In this document: positions 51,664-60,302 of the stretch, one piece after another
Layout: every line of letters starts with the position of its first letter
Position numbering within the stretch: the stretch's first letter is position 1
DNA from: Cohnella phaseoli
Lineage (GTDB): Bacteria; Bacillota; Bacilli; Paenibacillales; Paenibacillaceae
NCBI RefSeq assembly: GCF_003386235.1
Contig: NZ_QRDZ01000022.1
Span: forward strand, 1-64,000
Direction: 5' to 3'
DNA length: 64,000 nucleotides
Position numbers and translations under genes: made by a program
The notes under the pieces: model-generated
Seen by the model: the letters and a program-made list of their open reading frames with translations, nothing else
What the model was told of the DNA's origin: nothing
Database searches by the model: none

Positions 51664-54210
51664 TCAGCTCACCGTCCTTGGCCGCTCCATGCGGGAAAGT
51701 CCCGGCCAGCGGAAGGAAGCCCATTCCGGACGGTGACGCGATATGCGCGTAACGACAACGGTCATATCGTCCTTAATGCCGCCGGGGTATTGGCGCAGCG
51801 CCATGTCGAGCAGCGAATCCGCAATCTCCTGAGGATCGTCCTCATCCAGCTCCTGCAGCACCCTCTTCATCCACTGTTCCTTGTTGACCGCATGACCCGG
51901 CGCGTCCAGAATGCCGTCCGTCATCATGATCAGCGTATCCCCGGGCTGCAGTTGGACCCGCAGCAGATCGATCTCGATATCGTGCAGAATGCCGATCGGC
52001 AAATTGTTCGCCGCAATCGGAATAATCTCCCGCCCCCTTCGAATAAAGCTCGGCGTCGAACCGATTTTGAGCATCGTCGCATGCGCCGTGTACAGATCGA
52101 TTAAAGCCAAATCCACCGTTGCGAACATCTCGTCCGGCGAACGAAGCAGCAGAATCGAATTAACCGACTTCACCGCCAGCCGCTCATCGATTCCCGATTG
52201 CAGCAGCTGCTCCAGCATCGACAGCGCCGCGCTGCTCTCCGTCCGTGCCCTAACGCCGTTACCCATGCCGTCGCTCAGCGCCACCGCAAACTTGCCGTTG
52301 CCAAGCTCTACCATGCTGAAGCTGTCTCCCGACAGCAAATCGCCGTCCTTTGCGGCTCCCGCCACCCCCGTCTCCACCTCGTATAGCTTGGCCGAAGAGA
52401 ACGACACCGTGCTCAAATGAGCGGCCGGCTCACCCGTTCTCTCGCTGCTTACCGTCACCGTCTCTCCTAGAATCTCCGTCAGGAGCGGCGCAATCATTTT
52501 GCGACACTCGTCGTACCCGGTGCGGAAAGCGTGCGTCATCTCAATTTCGATATGTCCCTCCTCCAGACTCAAAATATCTATACTCTGAATCGCCAGCCCC
52601 AGATGGTCGAGGGCATCCCGGATTTGCCTCTCTTGGGCTTCCATCTGTTTGGCTTCGCGACGAATTTCTTTGACGAGGTCATCCATGACCTGGGAAACTC
52701 CGGACAGCTGGTCGGCCACGAGAAAACGGCTATCCTGCAGCTGCTGTCGCCAATGCAAGTCATGGCGATAAATTTCATACTGCCGCTTCATCACGTCGAG
52801 CACGAGCGGCGTTTTGATGCATACCCGATTCCAGGACTTAGGAAGCTGTGCCGCCATCAGATCGGGATTGTGCTCCACCGCGGTCATCATATCGGTCATC
52901 AGCTTATACGTCTGAATAAACTGGCTGTCCCAGCACATGTTCCGACGATGGCAGCCGGCGCAGGCTCGCTCGTGCACCTCATTGACAAAGTGGTCGAAAT
53001 CGCGGTTTTGCGCGGGAGCGTCCCCCGCTTGCGTCATTTGGCGGAAGCTGCGAGACAGCTGACGGAACACTTCGGAAAATTTCTCTACCCGCTCGGCCGT
53101 CAAATCTCTGACTTTCTGGGCATATTCCTGCTGGTGCTGAGCATAGGTTGTAGTACCCGGAACGAATCGGGACAAAGACTCCGTGACCGATCGGGAAGTG
53201 AACAGCAGCAGAACGGATGCCGCTACCGTCGCCCATGTCGAGGCCATCGTATCGGCTGCAGTCGCTCCGAACAAAGCGAATACCGATGTGCCGAGCAGCA
53301 AGCCAAACACTGACGCGGCTTTGCCTCCTTCGCGCAGCAGGCCGGCCATTAACCCGCCGAAAGCAAGCAGGCCGATGTCCGCCGTCGCTCCCAAATTGGA
53401 CAAGCTCAGGATCATGCCGGAGATGACGCCAGCCGACGTTCCCAGCGCGGCTCCGCCGACATAAGCGCTTACCGCTACGAAATATCTGGATAGTATCCCG
53501 GCCAAAGCGACTCCGTAAATCTCCCAGCCGGTCAATCCCGTAAGCAGACAGGCGAGCAAAATCGCCGCACCAATCCATTCTTCATGCCGCAGCTCGGACG
53601 TCTTCCTCGTCCGTGTCAGTACAGGCAAAGCATGAACGAATAATAGAGTAAGCACAAAAGCGAGCGCCGCCTCGACAAGAGTCAGCAAGTAAGGCATCCA
53701 CCCGGCGCTCTCGGCGAGCAATACGGCAAACGTCTTAACGATCAACGTGGACGCGAATACGACAACAGGCGCTTGGGACAGTTCGGCTTTCTCATACAGC
53801 GCCAAAGCGCGATATAGAAGATAGATGACGCCGATCTCCGCGCAGATCGCCGCCGGCATCGGATCGAGCGACCAGAAGCTGCCGGCCGTCAAGGAAAGCA
53901 TCGCCCAGAAAGCCATATCCCTCCGCAAGTAGATCACAACTCCGAAGAAAGCCGCCGCGAACGGCGCGATCCCCTCCAGCATGGACGCCCTTCCTAGCAG
54001 AAAACCCGCCGCGATAATCAGAAGCACCCATTGCCGCTCTTTGACGGCCTCCATCCACCTGAGCAGCAGAGCTGACCTCTGAGTTGCTCCTTCGGAAGCT
54101 TGCGCGGAACGTTTCCGCTTTTTGAACCAACTGTTGCGCCCTTGATCCGGAGCAATCGACGGTCCGGTCCCGATACGAGGGACGAAAGGAACGACAGACG
54201 GCTTGTCCAT
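51664..54210 (-). CDS. spoIIE: Stage II sporulation protein E, membrane PP2C phosphatase
   Basis: This 848-residue protein (827 in B. subtilis) dephosphorylates SpoIIAA to release sigma-F in the forespore and interacts with FtsZ at the polar septum. About ten N-terminal membrane helices (roughly 50-345) precede a central region (to about 600). The C-terminal PP2C domain has VALSDGMGNGVRA and LIMMTDGILDAPG, with metal-binding aspartates. ATG 54210 follows GGGGTG by 6 nt. The upstream promoter has the unusual 21-bp spacing known for Spo0A-activated genes. Confidence 0.96.
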   Translation of the reverse strand: MDKPSVVPFVPRIGTGPSIAPDQGRNSWFKKRKRSAQASEGATQRSALLLRWMEAVKERQWVLLIIAAGFLLGRASMLEGIAPFAAAFFGVVIYLRRDMAFWAMLSLTAGSFWSLDPMPAAICAEIGVIYLLYRALALYEKAELSQAPVVVFASTLIVKTFAVLLAESAGWMPYLLTLVEAALAFVLTLLFVHALPVLTRTRKTSELRHEEWIGAAILLACLLTGLTGWEIYGVALAGILSRYFVAVSAYVGGAALGTSAGVISGMILSLSNLGATADIGLLAFGGLMAGLLREGGKAASVFGLLLGTSVFALFGATAADTMASTWATVAASVLLLFTSRSVTESLSRFVPGTTTYAQHQQEYAQKVRDLTAERVEKFSEVFRQLSRSFRQMTQAGDAPAQNRDFDHFVNEVHERACAGCHRRNMCWDSQFIQTYKLMTDMMTAVEHNPDLMAAQLPKSWNRVCIKTPLVLDVMKRQYEIYRHDLHWRQQLQDSRFLVADQLSGVSQVMDDLVKEIRREAKQMEAQERQIRDALDHLGLAIQSIDILSLEEGHIEIEMTHAFRTGYDECRKMIAPLLTEILGETVTVSSERTGEPAAHLSTVSFSSAKLYEVETGVAGAAKDGDLLSGDSFSMVELGNGKFAVALSDGMGNGVRARTESSAALSMLEQLLQSGIDERLAVKSVNSILLLRSPDEMFATVDLALIDLYTAHATMLKIGSTPSFIRRGREIIPIAANNLPIGILHDIEIDLLRVQLQPGDTLIMMTDGILDAPGHAVNKEQWMKRVLQELDEDDPQEIADSLLDMALRQYPGGIKDDMTVVVTRISRHRPEWASFRWPGLSRMERPRTVS

Positions 54211-54248
54211 GATGCACACCCCATTTACAAGATTGAATTGTGTCCTTA

Positions 54249-54281
54249 ATTATAGGCGGGGGGTTTCATGAAGTTTGTCAG
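54249..54281 (-). promoter_or_regulatory. Probable Spo0A-dependent spoIIE promoter
   Basis: A perfect TATAAT on the minus strand is preceded by CTGACA at 21 bp, longer than the normal 17. B. subtilis spoIIE uses such a spacing with Spo0A~P. TGTCGGAA, close to the 0A box TGTCGAA, lies about 30 bp further upstream (near 54306-54313). Confidence 0.6.
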
Positions 54282-54579
54282 AAACAGTTGCCGGATAAAA
54301 AGTTTTTTCCGACAGAATCGGTGGGGCTTGGGCGACGGTCTGCGCGAATCGGCGAAACCTTCGGCGCTCATGGGCTTGTCCGCGATTTCCGCGAGCTGCC
54401 GTCCCGGTATTCCTTTGATTTGCGACAGCGAAAAAATGCGCTCATCCGACGGGGAATGGCGCTCCGCGCGATCCATCTCCGCCGCAAAACCGCGCGGCCT
54501 TGCCGGATGATCGCGAAGGGTGCGGACACAGAACGACGCAAGCCGGTCGCCCTCCCTCGCATCTCGAATAACACAGCAA

Positions 54580-54603
54580 AGCCGGACCCACGAGGGTCCG
54601 GCT
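54580..54603. terminator. Hairpin downstream of yabR
   Basis: AGCCGGACCC and GGGTCCGGCT form a perfect 10-bp stem with a 4-nt loop between yabR and the spoIIE promoter. The T-run on the minus strand is short, so it is a moderate terminator. Confidence 0.75.
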
Positions 54604-54630
54604 AAAATAGTTTTCGGCATAGCTTATATC

Positions 54631-55077
54631 TTACGAACGACGTCCTCCGCGTCCGCCACGTTTGGATTCGGTGCTTTTCTTAAGAGTAGAAATTCGTTCT
54701 TCGCTATCCTTGAGGAAGCGAGACAATTTGTCATCAAAAGAGGGAGACCTTCCGAAACCGCCTGGTTTGGAGGGACGACCGCCGCGATCACGGGGTCCGC
54801 GTTGTTGCGTTTGTTGCGAGTACTGCTGCTGTTCCGGCGGTTTGTCCACGGCTTGACGAATGGACAGACCGATCTTGCCGTCTTTGTCCACATTAATGAC
54901 CTTGACCTTAACCATGTCATTAATCTTCAAATGCTCGTGAACGTCTTTCACATAGCTGTCCGCAATCTCCGAGATGTGAACGAGTCCCGTCACGCCGCCC
55001 GTCAGATCGACGAACGCTCCGAAATGCGTAATGCCGGTAACCTTGCCCTCCAGTTTGGTTCCCACTTCGATGGCCAT
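54631..55077 (-). CDS. yabR: S1-domain RNA-binding protein YabR
   Basis: This 148-residue protein has one S1 (OB-fold) domain at residues 3-72 (VGTKLEGKVTGITHFGAFV, GLVHISEIAD, VKVKVINVD), like a polynucleotide phosphorylase S1 module, then a Gln/Arg/Gly-rich tail ending RGGRGGRRS. It probably binds RNA; the precise role is unknown. The ATG at 55077 starts the conserved MAIEVG, although GGGAGG is 13 nt away. Order divIC-yabR-spoIIE is conserved. Confidence 0.92.
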   Translation of the reverse strand: MAIEVGTKLEGKVTGITHFGAFVDLTGGVTGLVHISEIADSYVKDVHEHLKINDMVKVKVINVDKDGKIGLSIRQAVDKPPEQQQYSQQTQQRGPRDRGGRPSKPGGFGRSPSFDDKLSRFLKDSEERISTLKKSTESKRGGRGGRRS

Positions 55078-55215
55078 AAAAACCGATGTTCCTCCCTGAA
55101 CCTGAGTATGCCCGGACGTGATATGTCCAGTTATGAAAATTATAAACGACAAGCGGAAGCAAGGTCAACAGACATTAGACTACCCGTCCGGCTAGCCCTG
55201 ATGTTTGCCCTGATG

Positions 55216-55524
55216 TTACTTCGTCTTGATCGGCACTTCTCCCGGCAATCCGAGTCCGTGCTCTTTGCGGGCAAGCTGCCCGATATATTCGTCATCGTTC
55301 AAACGCGCAATCTGTAACTGCAGTTCCTCATTCTTCGCTTGGGCGTCGGTAAGCTTGAGATTGACTTCTTCCAACTGACTTGCACGATCGTCAATCTGTC
55401 CGGATTGAACAATCAGCACGTAGCCGGCCCAACTGAGAAATAAAACAACGACAAACAGCAGCAATTTCAACCTTCTGCGTGCGCCCGCTACTGCAGGGGT
55501 CGCGGTCATAGTTTGCGAAGCCAA
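55216..55524 (-). CDS. divIC: Septum formation protein DivIC (FtsB-like)
   Basis: This 102-residue bitopic membrane protein has one helix (about 17-38, LLLFVVVLFLSWAGYVLIV) and an outer coiled coil (DDRASQLEEVNLKLTDAQAK), then ARKEHGLGLPGEVPIK. It acts in the divisome with FtsL and DivIB. The start is a TTG at 55524 with GGAGG 7 nt upstream; the longer frame and a later ATG five codons on are less well supported. Confidence 0.9.
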   Translation of the reverse strand: MASQTMTATPAVAGARRRLKLLLFVVVLFLSWAGYVLIVQSGQIDDRASQLEEVNLKLTDAQAKNEELQLQIARLNDDEYIGQLARKEHGLGLPGEVPIKTK

Positions 55525-55675
55525 CCCAACGCCTCCTTCCCAAGCATGCTTGCGCTCTCTGGAGAGCGCGACGCGAACATTATAGCACATTATCGCTACG
55601 GAGAAATATCCACCTTCGGATGCAATTGCGGCAAGAACGATGTCGAACTAAAGGAACACGAACGTCATGCGAACA

Positions 55676-56269
55676 CTAATTTTTTTTGCGGAAAATATCC
55701 CTGATCTGCCTAATACGCTCGCGAAATCGGACGTAGGCGCGCACGACGGGAGCCAGCTTCTTCCTTACCGGGAGAAGCTTGACCCACAGCCAAGCGCCAA
55801 GCCCGGCCAACGGTTTGAACAGCAGCTTCCCCGTCCATAACAGCACAGCCGCCGTTACGACGAATACAATATCCAACAGCTTGGCCAACAATCGGACAAC
55901 CCAAAGCAAGGGAACGATCAACAGCGCTCGCACGAGCCGCCATAGGAACAGCAACAGCGATTTGATGATGTCGATCAGCCTGCCCGTAAGCCGAACCATC
56001 CACGAGCTCAGCAGTCCGAAGTAACCGGTCACGCCGATTCCGAGTCCGAGAAAAACGTACATCCGGACTTCTCCTTGATTGCTGGCGAGCAGCACCGCGA
56101 ACACGCCCAAGGTGGCGGCCGCCCAGTAAGCCGCATCCAGAGCGGGAAGAAGCCAGCGCGCGACGTGGAACCGATGGGAAGCGACGCGGTAGACGTCGAA
56201 GACCAGTCCCATAGCCAGACCGCAGAGCATCATGGTGGCAATCGTCATGCCTTGAGACGCCGCGTTCAC
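55676..56269 (-). CDS. yabQ: Spore cortex protein YabQ
   Basis: This 197-residue membrane protein has about four to five helices, including MMLCGLAMGLVFDVYRVASH and WLLPALDAAYWAAATLGVFAVLL, and a basic tail. In B. subtilis YabQ is needed for cortex assembly. Its GTG start overlaps the yabP stop in a GTGA arrangement, indicating coupled translation. Confidence 0.92.
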   Translation of the reverse strand: MNAASQGMTIATMMLCGLAMGLVFDVYRVASHRFHVARWLLPALDAAYWAAATLGVFAVLLASNQGEVRMYVFLGLGIGVTGYFGLLSSWMVRLTGRLIDIIKSLLLFLWRLVRALLIVPLLWVVRLLAKLLDIVFVVTAAVLLWTGKLLFKPLAGLGAWLWVKLLPVRKKLAPVVRAYVRFRERIRQIRDIFRKKN

Positions 56270-56550
56270 TTGAACAACTTCCCGAACAGACCCTTGGATT
56301 TCGCTCCCGCCGTGCTGCCGTCCAGGTAGACGAGCGAATGGATCGTTCCTTCAATCGACACGAGCCCTTGGTCCAGGCTTAAGTTCTTCATATGCAGGTT
56401 CTGCCCGCGAACGGTCAAAAAGCCGCATTCCGTCTCGAGCAGAAACTCCTCGTTGTCGAAGCTGTCCACGTTGCTGACGCCCGTCAGATCGAGCGTTTTG
56501 CGATTCAGCATCCGAACTTCCTGGTGCTTGGCACCCTTCGCATGTTCCAT
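56266..56550 (-). CDS. yabP: Sporulation protein YabP
   Basis: This 94-residue protein matches YabP in size, with LNRKTLDLTGVSNVDSFDN, FLLETECGFLTVRGQNLHMK and VSIEGTIHSLVY. It is a small soluble protein made in sporulation, probably under sigma-E in the mother cell (known of the family, not shown here). ATG 56550 with GGGGAGG 8 nt before it was chosen. The region upstream is occupied by a dispersed element rather than a recognisable promoter. Confidence 0.92.
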   Translation of the reverse strand: MEHAKGAKHQEVRMLNRKTLDLTGVSNVDSFDNEEFLLETECGFLTVRGQNLHMKNLSLDQGLVSIEGTIHSLVYLDGSTAGAKSKGLFGKLFK

Positions 56551-56576
56551 GGAGCTCCCCTCCCCTGCTAGCGGTA

Positions 56577-56743
56577 GTTCAAAAAGTCCAATTTTGATCA
56601 CGAAGCATCCCAAGAAGCAGACTCGACATCGAATCTTGAATTCAGCCGGATCTTCCGGTGCTCACGTAGCCTCTACTACGCTCCGCTCCTCATACCCGGT
56701 CTTCATCCAACCTTCTTGGTGCTGAAAACCGAACTTTTTGAAC
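56577..56743. repeat. 167-bp element with inverted terminal repeats
   Basis: GTTCAAAAAGTCCAATTTTGA at the left matches, in inverted form, GTTCAAAAAGTTCGGTTTT at the right. The interior contains CCGGATCTTCCGG and CTACTACGCTCCGC segments with local hairpins. No gene lies inside it. From memory, similar intergenic elements occur in Paenibacillus genomes; this was not checked. Confidence 0.65.
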
Positions 56744-56797
56744 ACATATTTAAGACTAGCCTATGGGGAAGGGAGCTAAATTAGAACCGGACTCGAC

Positions 56798-57871
56798 CTA
56801 GCGAATGACGACGCACACCGGCTTGCTGACAGTCAGCTCGGCTCCGGCGAAAACGGGCAAGCCCGACTGAGGCTCGATACGGAACAGGACGACCGAGTCC
56901 GAGTTCTGATTCGCCGCGATCAGCCATTGTCCGTCCGGAGACAGCGCGAAGTGTCGCGGAAACTTGCCGCGCGTCGAGACGTAGCCGGCAGGGCTCAGCT
57001 TGCCCGACTCGTCGACCGCGAGAACGCCAATACTGTCGTGTCCGCGATTGGAGACGTATAGGAAACGTCCGTCCGGCGATACGGCGATCTCGGCGCACCA
57101 GCTCTCTCCCGCGAAAGATGACGGCAGCGTGGAAATCGTCTCCTCTCGAGTCAGCTTGCCCTCTTCGTAGGCGAAATGGGTCACGGTGCTGTTGAGCTCG
57201 TTAACGGCGTACAGGGCTTTGCCCGACGGATGAAAAACAAGATGGCGCGGGCCTGCGCCCGCCTCGAGAGAAGTCGCGTCATGCGCCACCCACTGGCTTC
57301 CCTCCGTATCCCGGGCATAGGTCATGATCTTGTCCATGCCAAGATCCGCAACGAACAAATACTGCCCGTCCGGGCTGAAGGTGGCGGAATGCGGATGGGG
57401 TGCTTGCTGCCGATCGGCATCCGGGCCCGATCCGGTATGACGGAAGCGAATCGACGGAGGCCCCGGACGCTCATCCGCACGTACCGGATACAGCATGACG
57501 GATTCCCCGCTATAGTTGGCGACGGCCAGCCAATCCTCCTCAGGCGTGAGCGACAAATGGCAGGGATGAGCGCCATGAGTCGGATGGTATTGGCCCGGCC
57601 CCAGCTTGCGCGTCTCCGCATCAATCGGGAAGGAAGCCAGCTGTCCTCCCTCCGCTTTGTCGCCGTCAACGTCAATATGCTCTTCCACCTCGCTGACCGC
57701 ATAAAGACGGGTCCCGCTCTTATTCACGCGCAAAAACGACGGATTCTCGATATTCCCATACTCCGCCGTCTTCACCAGCTCAGCCGTCTCCGTCAGCAGC
57801 TCCGCCCTCGTAATTCCGACTTCATTTTTGGCGCCGTAGGCGCTGATCCATATTTCGAGAGCTTTAGTCAT
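56798..57871 (-). CDS. Lactonase family protein (6-phosphogluconolactonase-like)
   Basis: This 357-residue cytoplasmic seven-bladed propeller is of the YkgB/Pgl type, predicted to open sugar lactones. Repeated blade motifs such as NPSFLRVNKSGTRLYAVSE, HPHSATFSPDGQYLFVADLG, GPRHLVFHPSGKALYAVNE and FPRHFALSPDGQWLIAANQN occur in order. AAAGGAG precedes the ATG. It lies downstream of two sugar dehydrogenase-like genes, and a lactonase could act on their products (inference). Confidence 0.9.
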   Translation of the reverse strand: MTKALEIWISAYGAKNEVGITRAELLTETAELVKTAEYGNIENPSFLRVNKSGTRLYAVSEVEEHIDVDGDKAEGGQLASFPIDAETRKLGPGQYHPTHGAHPCHLSLTPEEDWLAVANYSGESVMLYPVRADERPGPPSIRFRHTGSGPDADRQQAPHPHSATFSPDGQYLFVADLGMDKIMTYARDTEGSQWVAHDATSLEAGAGPRHLVFHPSGKALYAVNELNSTVTHFAYEEGKLTREETISTLPSSFAGESWCAEIAVSPDGRFLYVSNRGHDSIGVLAVDESGKLSPAGYVSTRGKFPRHFALSPDGQWLIAANQNSDSVVLFRIEPQSGLPVFAGAELTVSKPVCVVIR

Positions 57872-58282
57872 GTCTTATTGCTCCTTTGGGATGATTGGAA
57901 TAGATAACCCGTTAAGAGGTGAATTCAGTACCGAATGAGACAGTATCCAAGCGGATCACGACCCACAAAATTCCCATTTGTATGGAAATTGGACTTCTAC
58001 TGCAGATCTGTCTGTTTGCACAAAAAGTTTATGCAGGGAAGTTAGCCGGAAAATCGTACAATACAGCTGGAATCAGGCTTGAAATAAGAATGTTTGTTCG
58101 GAAAATCGTACAAAGCAACTCGAATCAGGCTCAAACGATGGAAGTTTGTAGGAAAAACCGTGCAAGTCGACCAAAATCAAGGATTGTATGCCGCTGACCC
58201 CTTTTAAAGGATAGTCCCATTATACAACATTTAGCAGTTTTTCCGTATCCCCGAAACCGAGAGCGTCTTACGCCTAACAGCG
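57872..58282. other. 411-bp gap with degenerate tandem repeats
   Basis: Apart from the 51-bp repeats at 58048-58190, a TATAAT on the minus strand at about 58219-58224 could be part of a promoter for the lactonase with a long leader, but no matching -35 is clear. No coding region is supported. Confidence 0.5.
58048..58190. repeat. Degenerate tandem repeat of about 51 bp
   Basis: GGAAAATCGTACAA starts at 58048 and 58100, and a diverged GGAAAAACCGTGCAA at 58151. The first two units share GAATCAGGCTT/C, and the GTTTGT preceding the second unit recurs before the third. Two good units and one poor unit can be seen. Confidence 0.65.
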
Positions 58283-59227
58283 CTACAACCGCACTGGCTC
58301 CCCTGTAAGACGGCTGCGGTTGCCCGCTTCGAGGAAGCGGACGACCTCCAGCAGCTCGTCCGGCGGAATCGGAGAGACCCCGGAGCGAAACATAGCGAGT
58401 ACCGCCTCCAGCAAGCCGGCGTAATACGGCTTCGGGTGGGCGGAGGCGTCGACGTGCCGCGAGCCGGAACGGCCGTGCAGCACCGCGCCGAAGCAAGTAT
58501 TGCCCATCCGGTTGCCGCGGAAAGCGCCGAGGCGGCCGTCGGCCCATTCCCCGATAACGCAGTCGCCGACCGCATTCGATACGGCCGTTACTTGCTTGCA
58601 GCCGGTGCCGAGACTGGCGTATAGCATTTCCGTCATGTGGATGCCGTACCAATACAGGCCGGGCTGAGTCGGCTGAATCGTCATCGGCCCGTATGCGTCT
58701 ATACCGTACAGTTCGCCGGTCGGAATTGCGGCTAGCGCATCCGTCAGCGCCTGCGAATACCGCAATGCGGAGGCGCTCATAACGGGGATGCCGTGTCGAG
58801 CGGCGAGTTCGACGATTGTGTAGGCATCCTCGTAACCGATCGTCAGCGGTTTGTCGATGAATACCGGTTTGCCGAATGCCGCGATCGCCCGAAACTGCTC
58901 GCAATGAACCCGGGCGTCGACCGATTCGAGCAAAATCGCGTCGCTCGCCTCGGCCACCGCTTCCGGCGTGTCCAGCAATCGAACGCCGAACTCCTCCTTC
59001 ATGCGGGCGGTAAAGCCTTCGACTCTCGCATAGCTCATCTCGAAGTCCGGAGAGACGCTCGAATAAGCCGACTCGATGATCGCGCCGGGAACATGGTACG
59101 GATGGGCGGCATCGTGCAGCAGCTCCGCGAATGCGACGACGTGAGAAGTATCCAAGCCGATGATGCCAAGCTTCAGCGGACGACGGCCCGCTGAACGTGC
59201 ATCGCCATTCCTCGATAAAATGTTCAT
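58283..59227 (-). CDS. Gfo/Idh/MocA family oxidoreductase
   Basis: This 314-residue protein has an N-terminal Rossmann fold (LKLGIIGLDTSHVVAF) and the family segment PVFIDKPLTIGYEDA with the conserved Lys, then ESVDARVHCEQF and a C-terminal domain with GLYWYGIHMTEML. The nucleotide loop reads GLDTSH, different from the usual GxGxxG. The substrate is likely a sugar or cyclitol. The ATG overlaps the preceding paralogue by 4 bp. Confidence 0.88.
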   Translation of the reverse strand: MNILSRNGDARSAGRRPLKLGIIGLDTSHVVAFAELLHDAAHPYHVPGAIIESAYSSVSPDFEMSYARVEGFTARMKEEFGVRLLDTPEAVAEASDAILLESVDARVHCEQFRAIAAFGKPVFIDKPLTIGYEDAYTIVELAARHGIPVMSASALRYSQALTDALAAIPTGELYGIDAYGPMTIQPTQPGLYWYGIHMTEMLYASLGTGCKQVTAVSNAVGDCVIGEWADGRLGAFRGNRMGNTCFGAVLHGRSGSRHVDASAHPKPYYAGLLEAVLAMFRSGVSPIPPDELLEVVRFLEAGNRSRLTGEPVRL

Positions 59228-60261
59228 CCTACGTCTTTCACCGCTTCTTCCCGTCCAGATTTGTGCGAAGCATACATCGCGCGAACGACCGCGACCGCAT
59301 GACGCGAATGCTCTAGAGACGGCCCCGGCCATTCGACCGAATCCGAGCTGGCCTCTGCATCCGAATTGGAACCGGAGTCGTCCCCCGCCTCAATCCTCGC
59401 GATCAGATCCAGCAGCTGCAGCACGAAAGGCGGCTCCTGCCGATCCGTCTCGACCCGTTCGTATTCGCCGCCGCTGCTAAGCCAGAGCGCTTTGCCCGTC
59501 TCCAGCTTCAGCATGCCTTCCGTGAAGACGAGTTCCGTCTCGTTGCGGGCGAGGCCTTGGTAGCCGGACTGCGACACCGTTGCTGGAACGCCGTTCTCCA
59601 GGTGGAGAAACGCCATGCCGCTCCCTTCGATATCCCCTTTGCCTCCGTAATGGCTCGTTACCGCTTTGACCGAATGAACGGCGGAGCCGGCCAGCCACGC
59701 GATCTTGTCGACGGAGTGCGAACCGAGATTCATCAGAATGCCGCCCCCCGCGAGCGCCTTCTGGAAAAACCACGCCGGGCGCCGCTCCTGAAAGTAATAC
59801 ACGTTGCGGACATCGTTGATCATAACGAGCTTGCCTAAGCCGCCCTCGTCAATTATCCGTTTCGCCGTCCGGTTCTCGGCGATATAATGCTGAGTGTGGC
59901 CAACCATGAGACGAACGCCCTGTCGACTTGCCGCCTCGATGATCTCGTCGCATTGGCCGACATCCAGCGCCATCGGCTTCTCCAGCAGCACGTGAACGCC
60001 CGATTCGATACAGAACAACGCCGCAGTCATGTGCAGAAAATGAGGGAGAGTAATAATGGCGATATCCGGCTTCTCCCGAACGATCATTTCCTTGTAATCC
60101 GTATACGCCGATAGACCGCCGTAACGCCCAGCCAACCCCTCTGCGCGCTCTTCGATTAAATCCGCCACGGCAACCGCCTTCGCCCGCTCCATTCCCGCCA
60201 GCGCAAGCAAATGCTCTTCTGCGATCGCCCCTCCGCCGATAACCGCCACGCGATAGACCAT
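59224..60261 (-). CDS. Gfo/Idh/MocA family oxidoreductase
   Basis: This 345-residue NAD(P)-dependent dehydrogenase has Rossmann motif VAVIGGGAIAEEHLLAL, EKPMALDVGQCDEII with the family Lys, and GGGILMNLGSHSVDKIAWL carrying the active-site His. ATG 60261 has GAGG 9 nt before it. It is coupled to the next dehydrogenase gene by an ATGA overlap and lies just downstream of the membrane AraC regulator. The substrate is not evident. Confidence 0.91.
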   Translation of the reverse strand: MVYRVAVIGGGAIAEEHLLALAGMERAKAVAVADLIEERAEGLAGRYGGLSAYTDYKEMIVREKPDIAIITLPHFLHMTAALFCIESGVHVLLEKPMALDVGQCDEIIEAASRQGVRLMVGHTQHYIAENRTAKRIIDEGGLGKLVMINDVRNVYYFQERRPAWFFQKALAGGGILMNLGSHSVDKIAWLAGSAVHSVKAVTSHYGGKGDIEGSGMAFLHLENGVPATVSQSGYQGLARNETELVFTEGMLKLETGKALWLSSGGEYERVETDRQEPPFVLQLLDLIARIEAGDDSGSNSDAEASSDSVEWPGPSLEHSRHAVAVVRAMYASHKSGREEAVKDVG

Positions 60262-60283
60262 GTCGAACAACCTCTTCCCTAGG

Positions 60284-60301
60284 AGGCGGCCAAGGCCGCC
60301 T
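60284..60301 (-). terminator. GC-rich hairpin after the AraC regulator gene
   Basis: AGGCGGCC and GGCCGCCT form a perfect 8-bp stem with a 2-nt centre, 1 nt after the regulator stop. There is no T-run, so it may slow or attenuate read-through into the dehydrogenase genes rather than stop it. Confidence 0.55.
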
Positions 60302-60302
60302 A

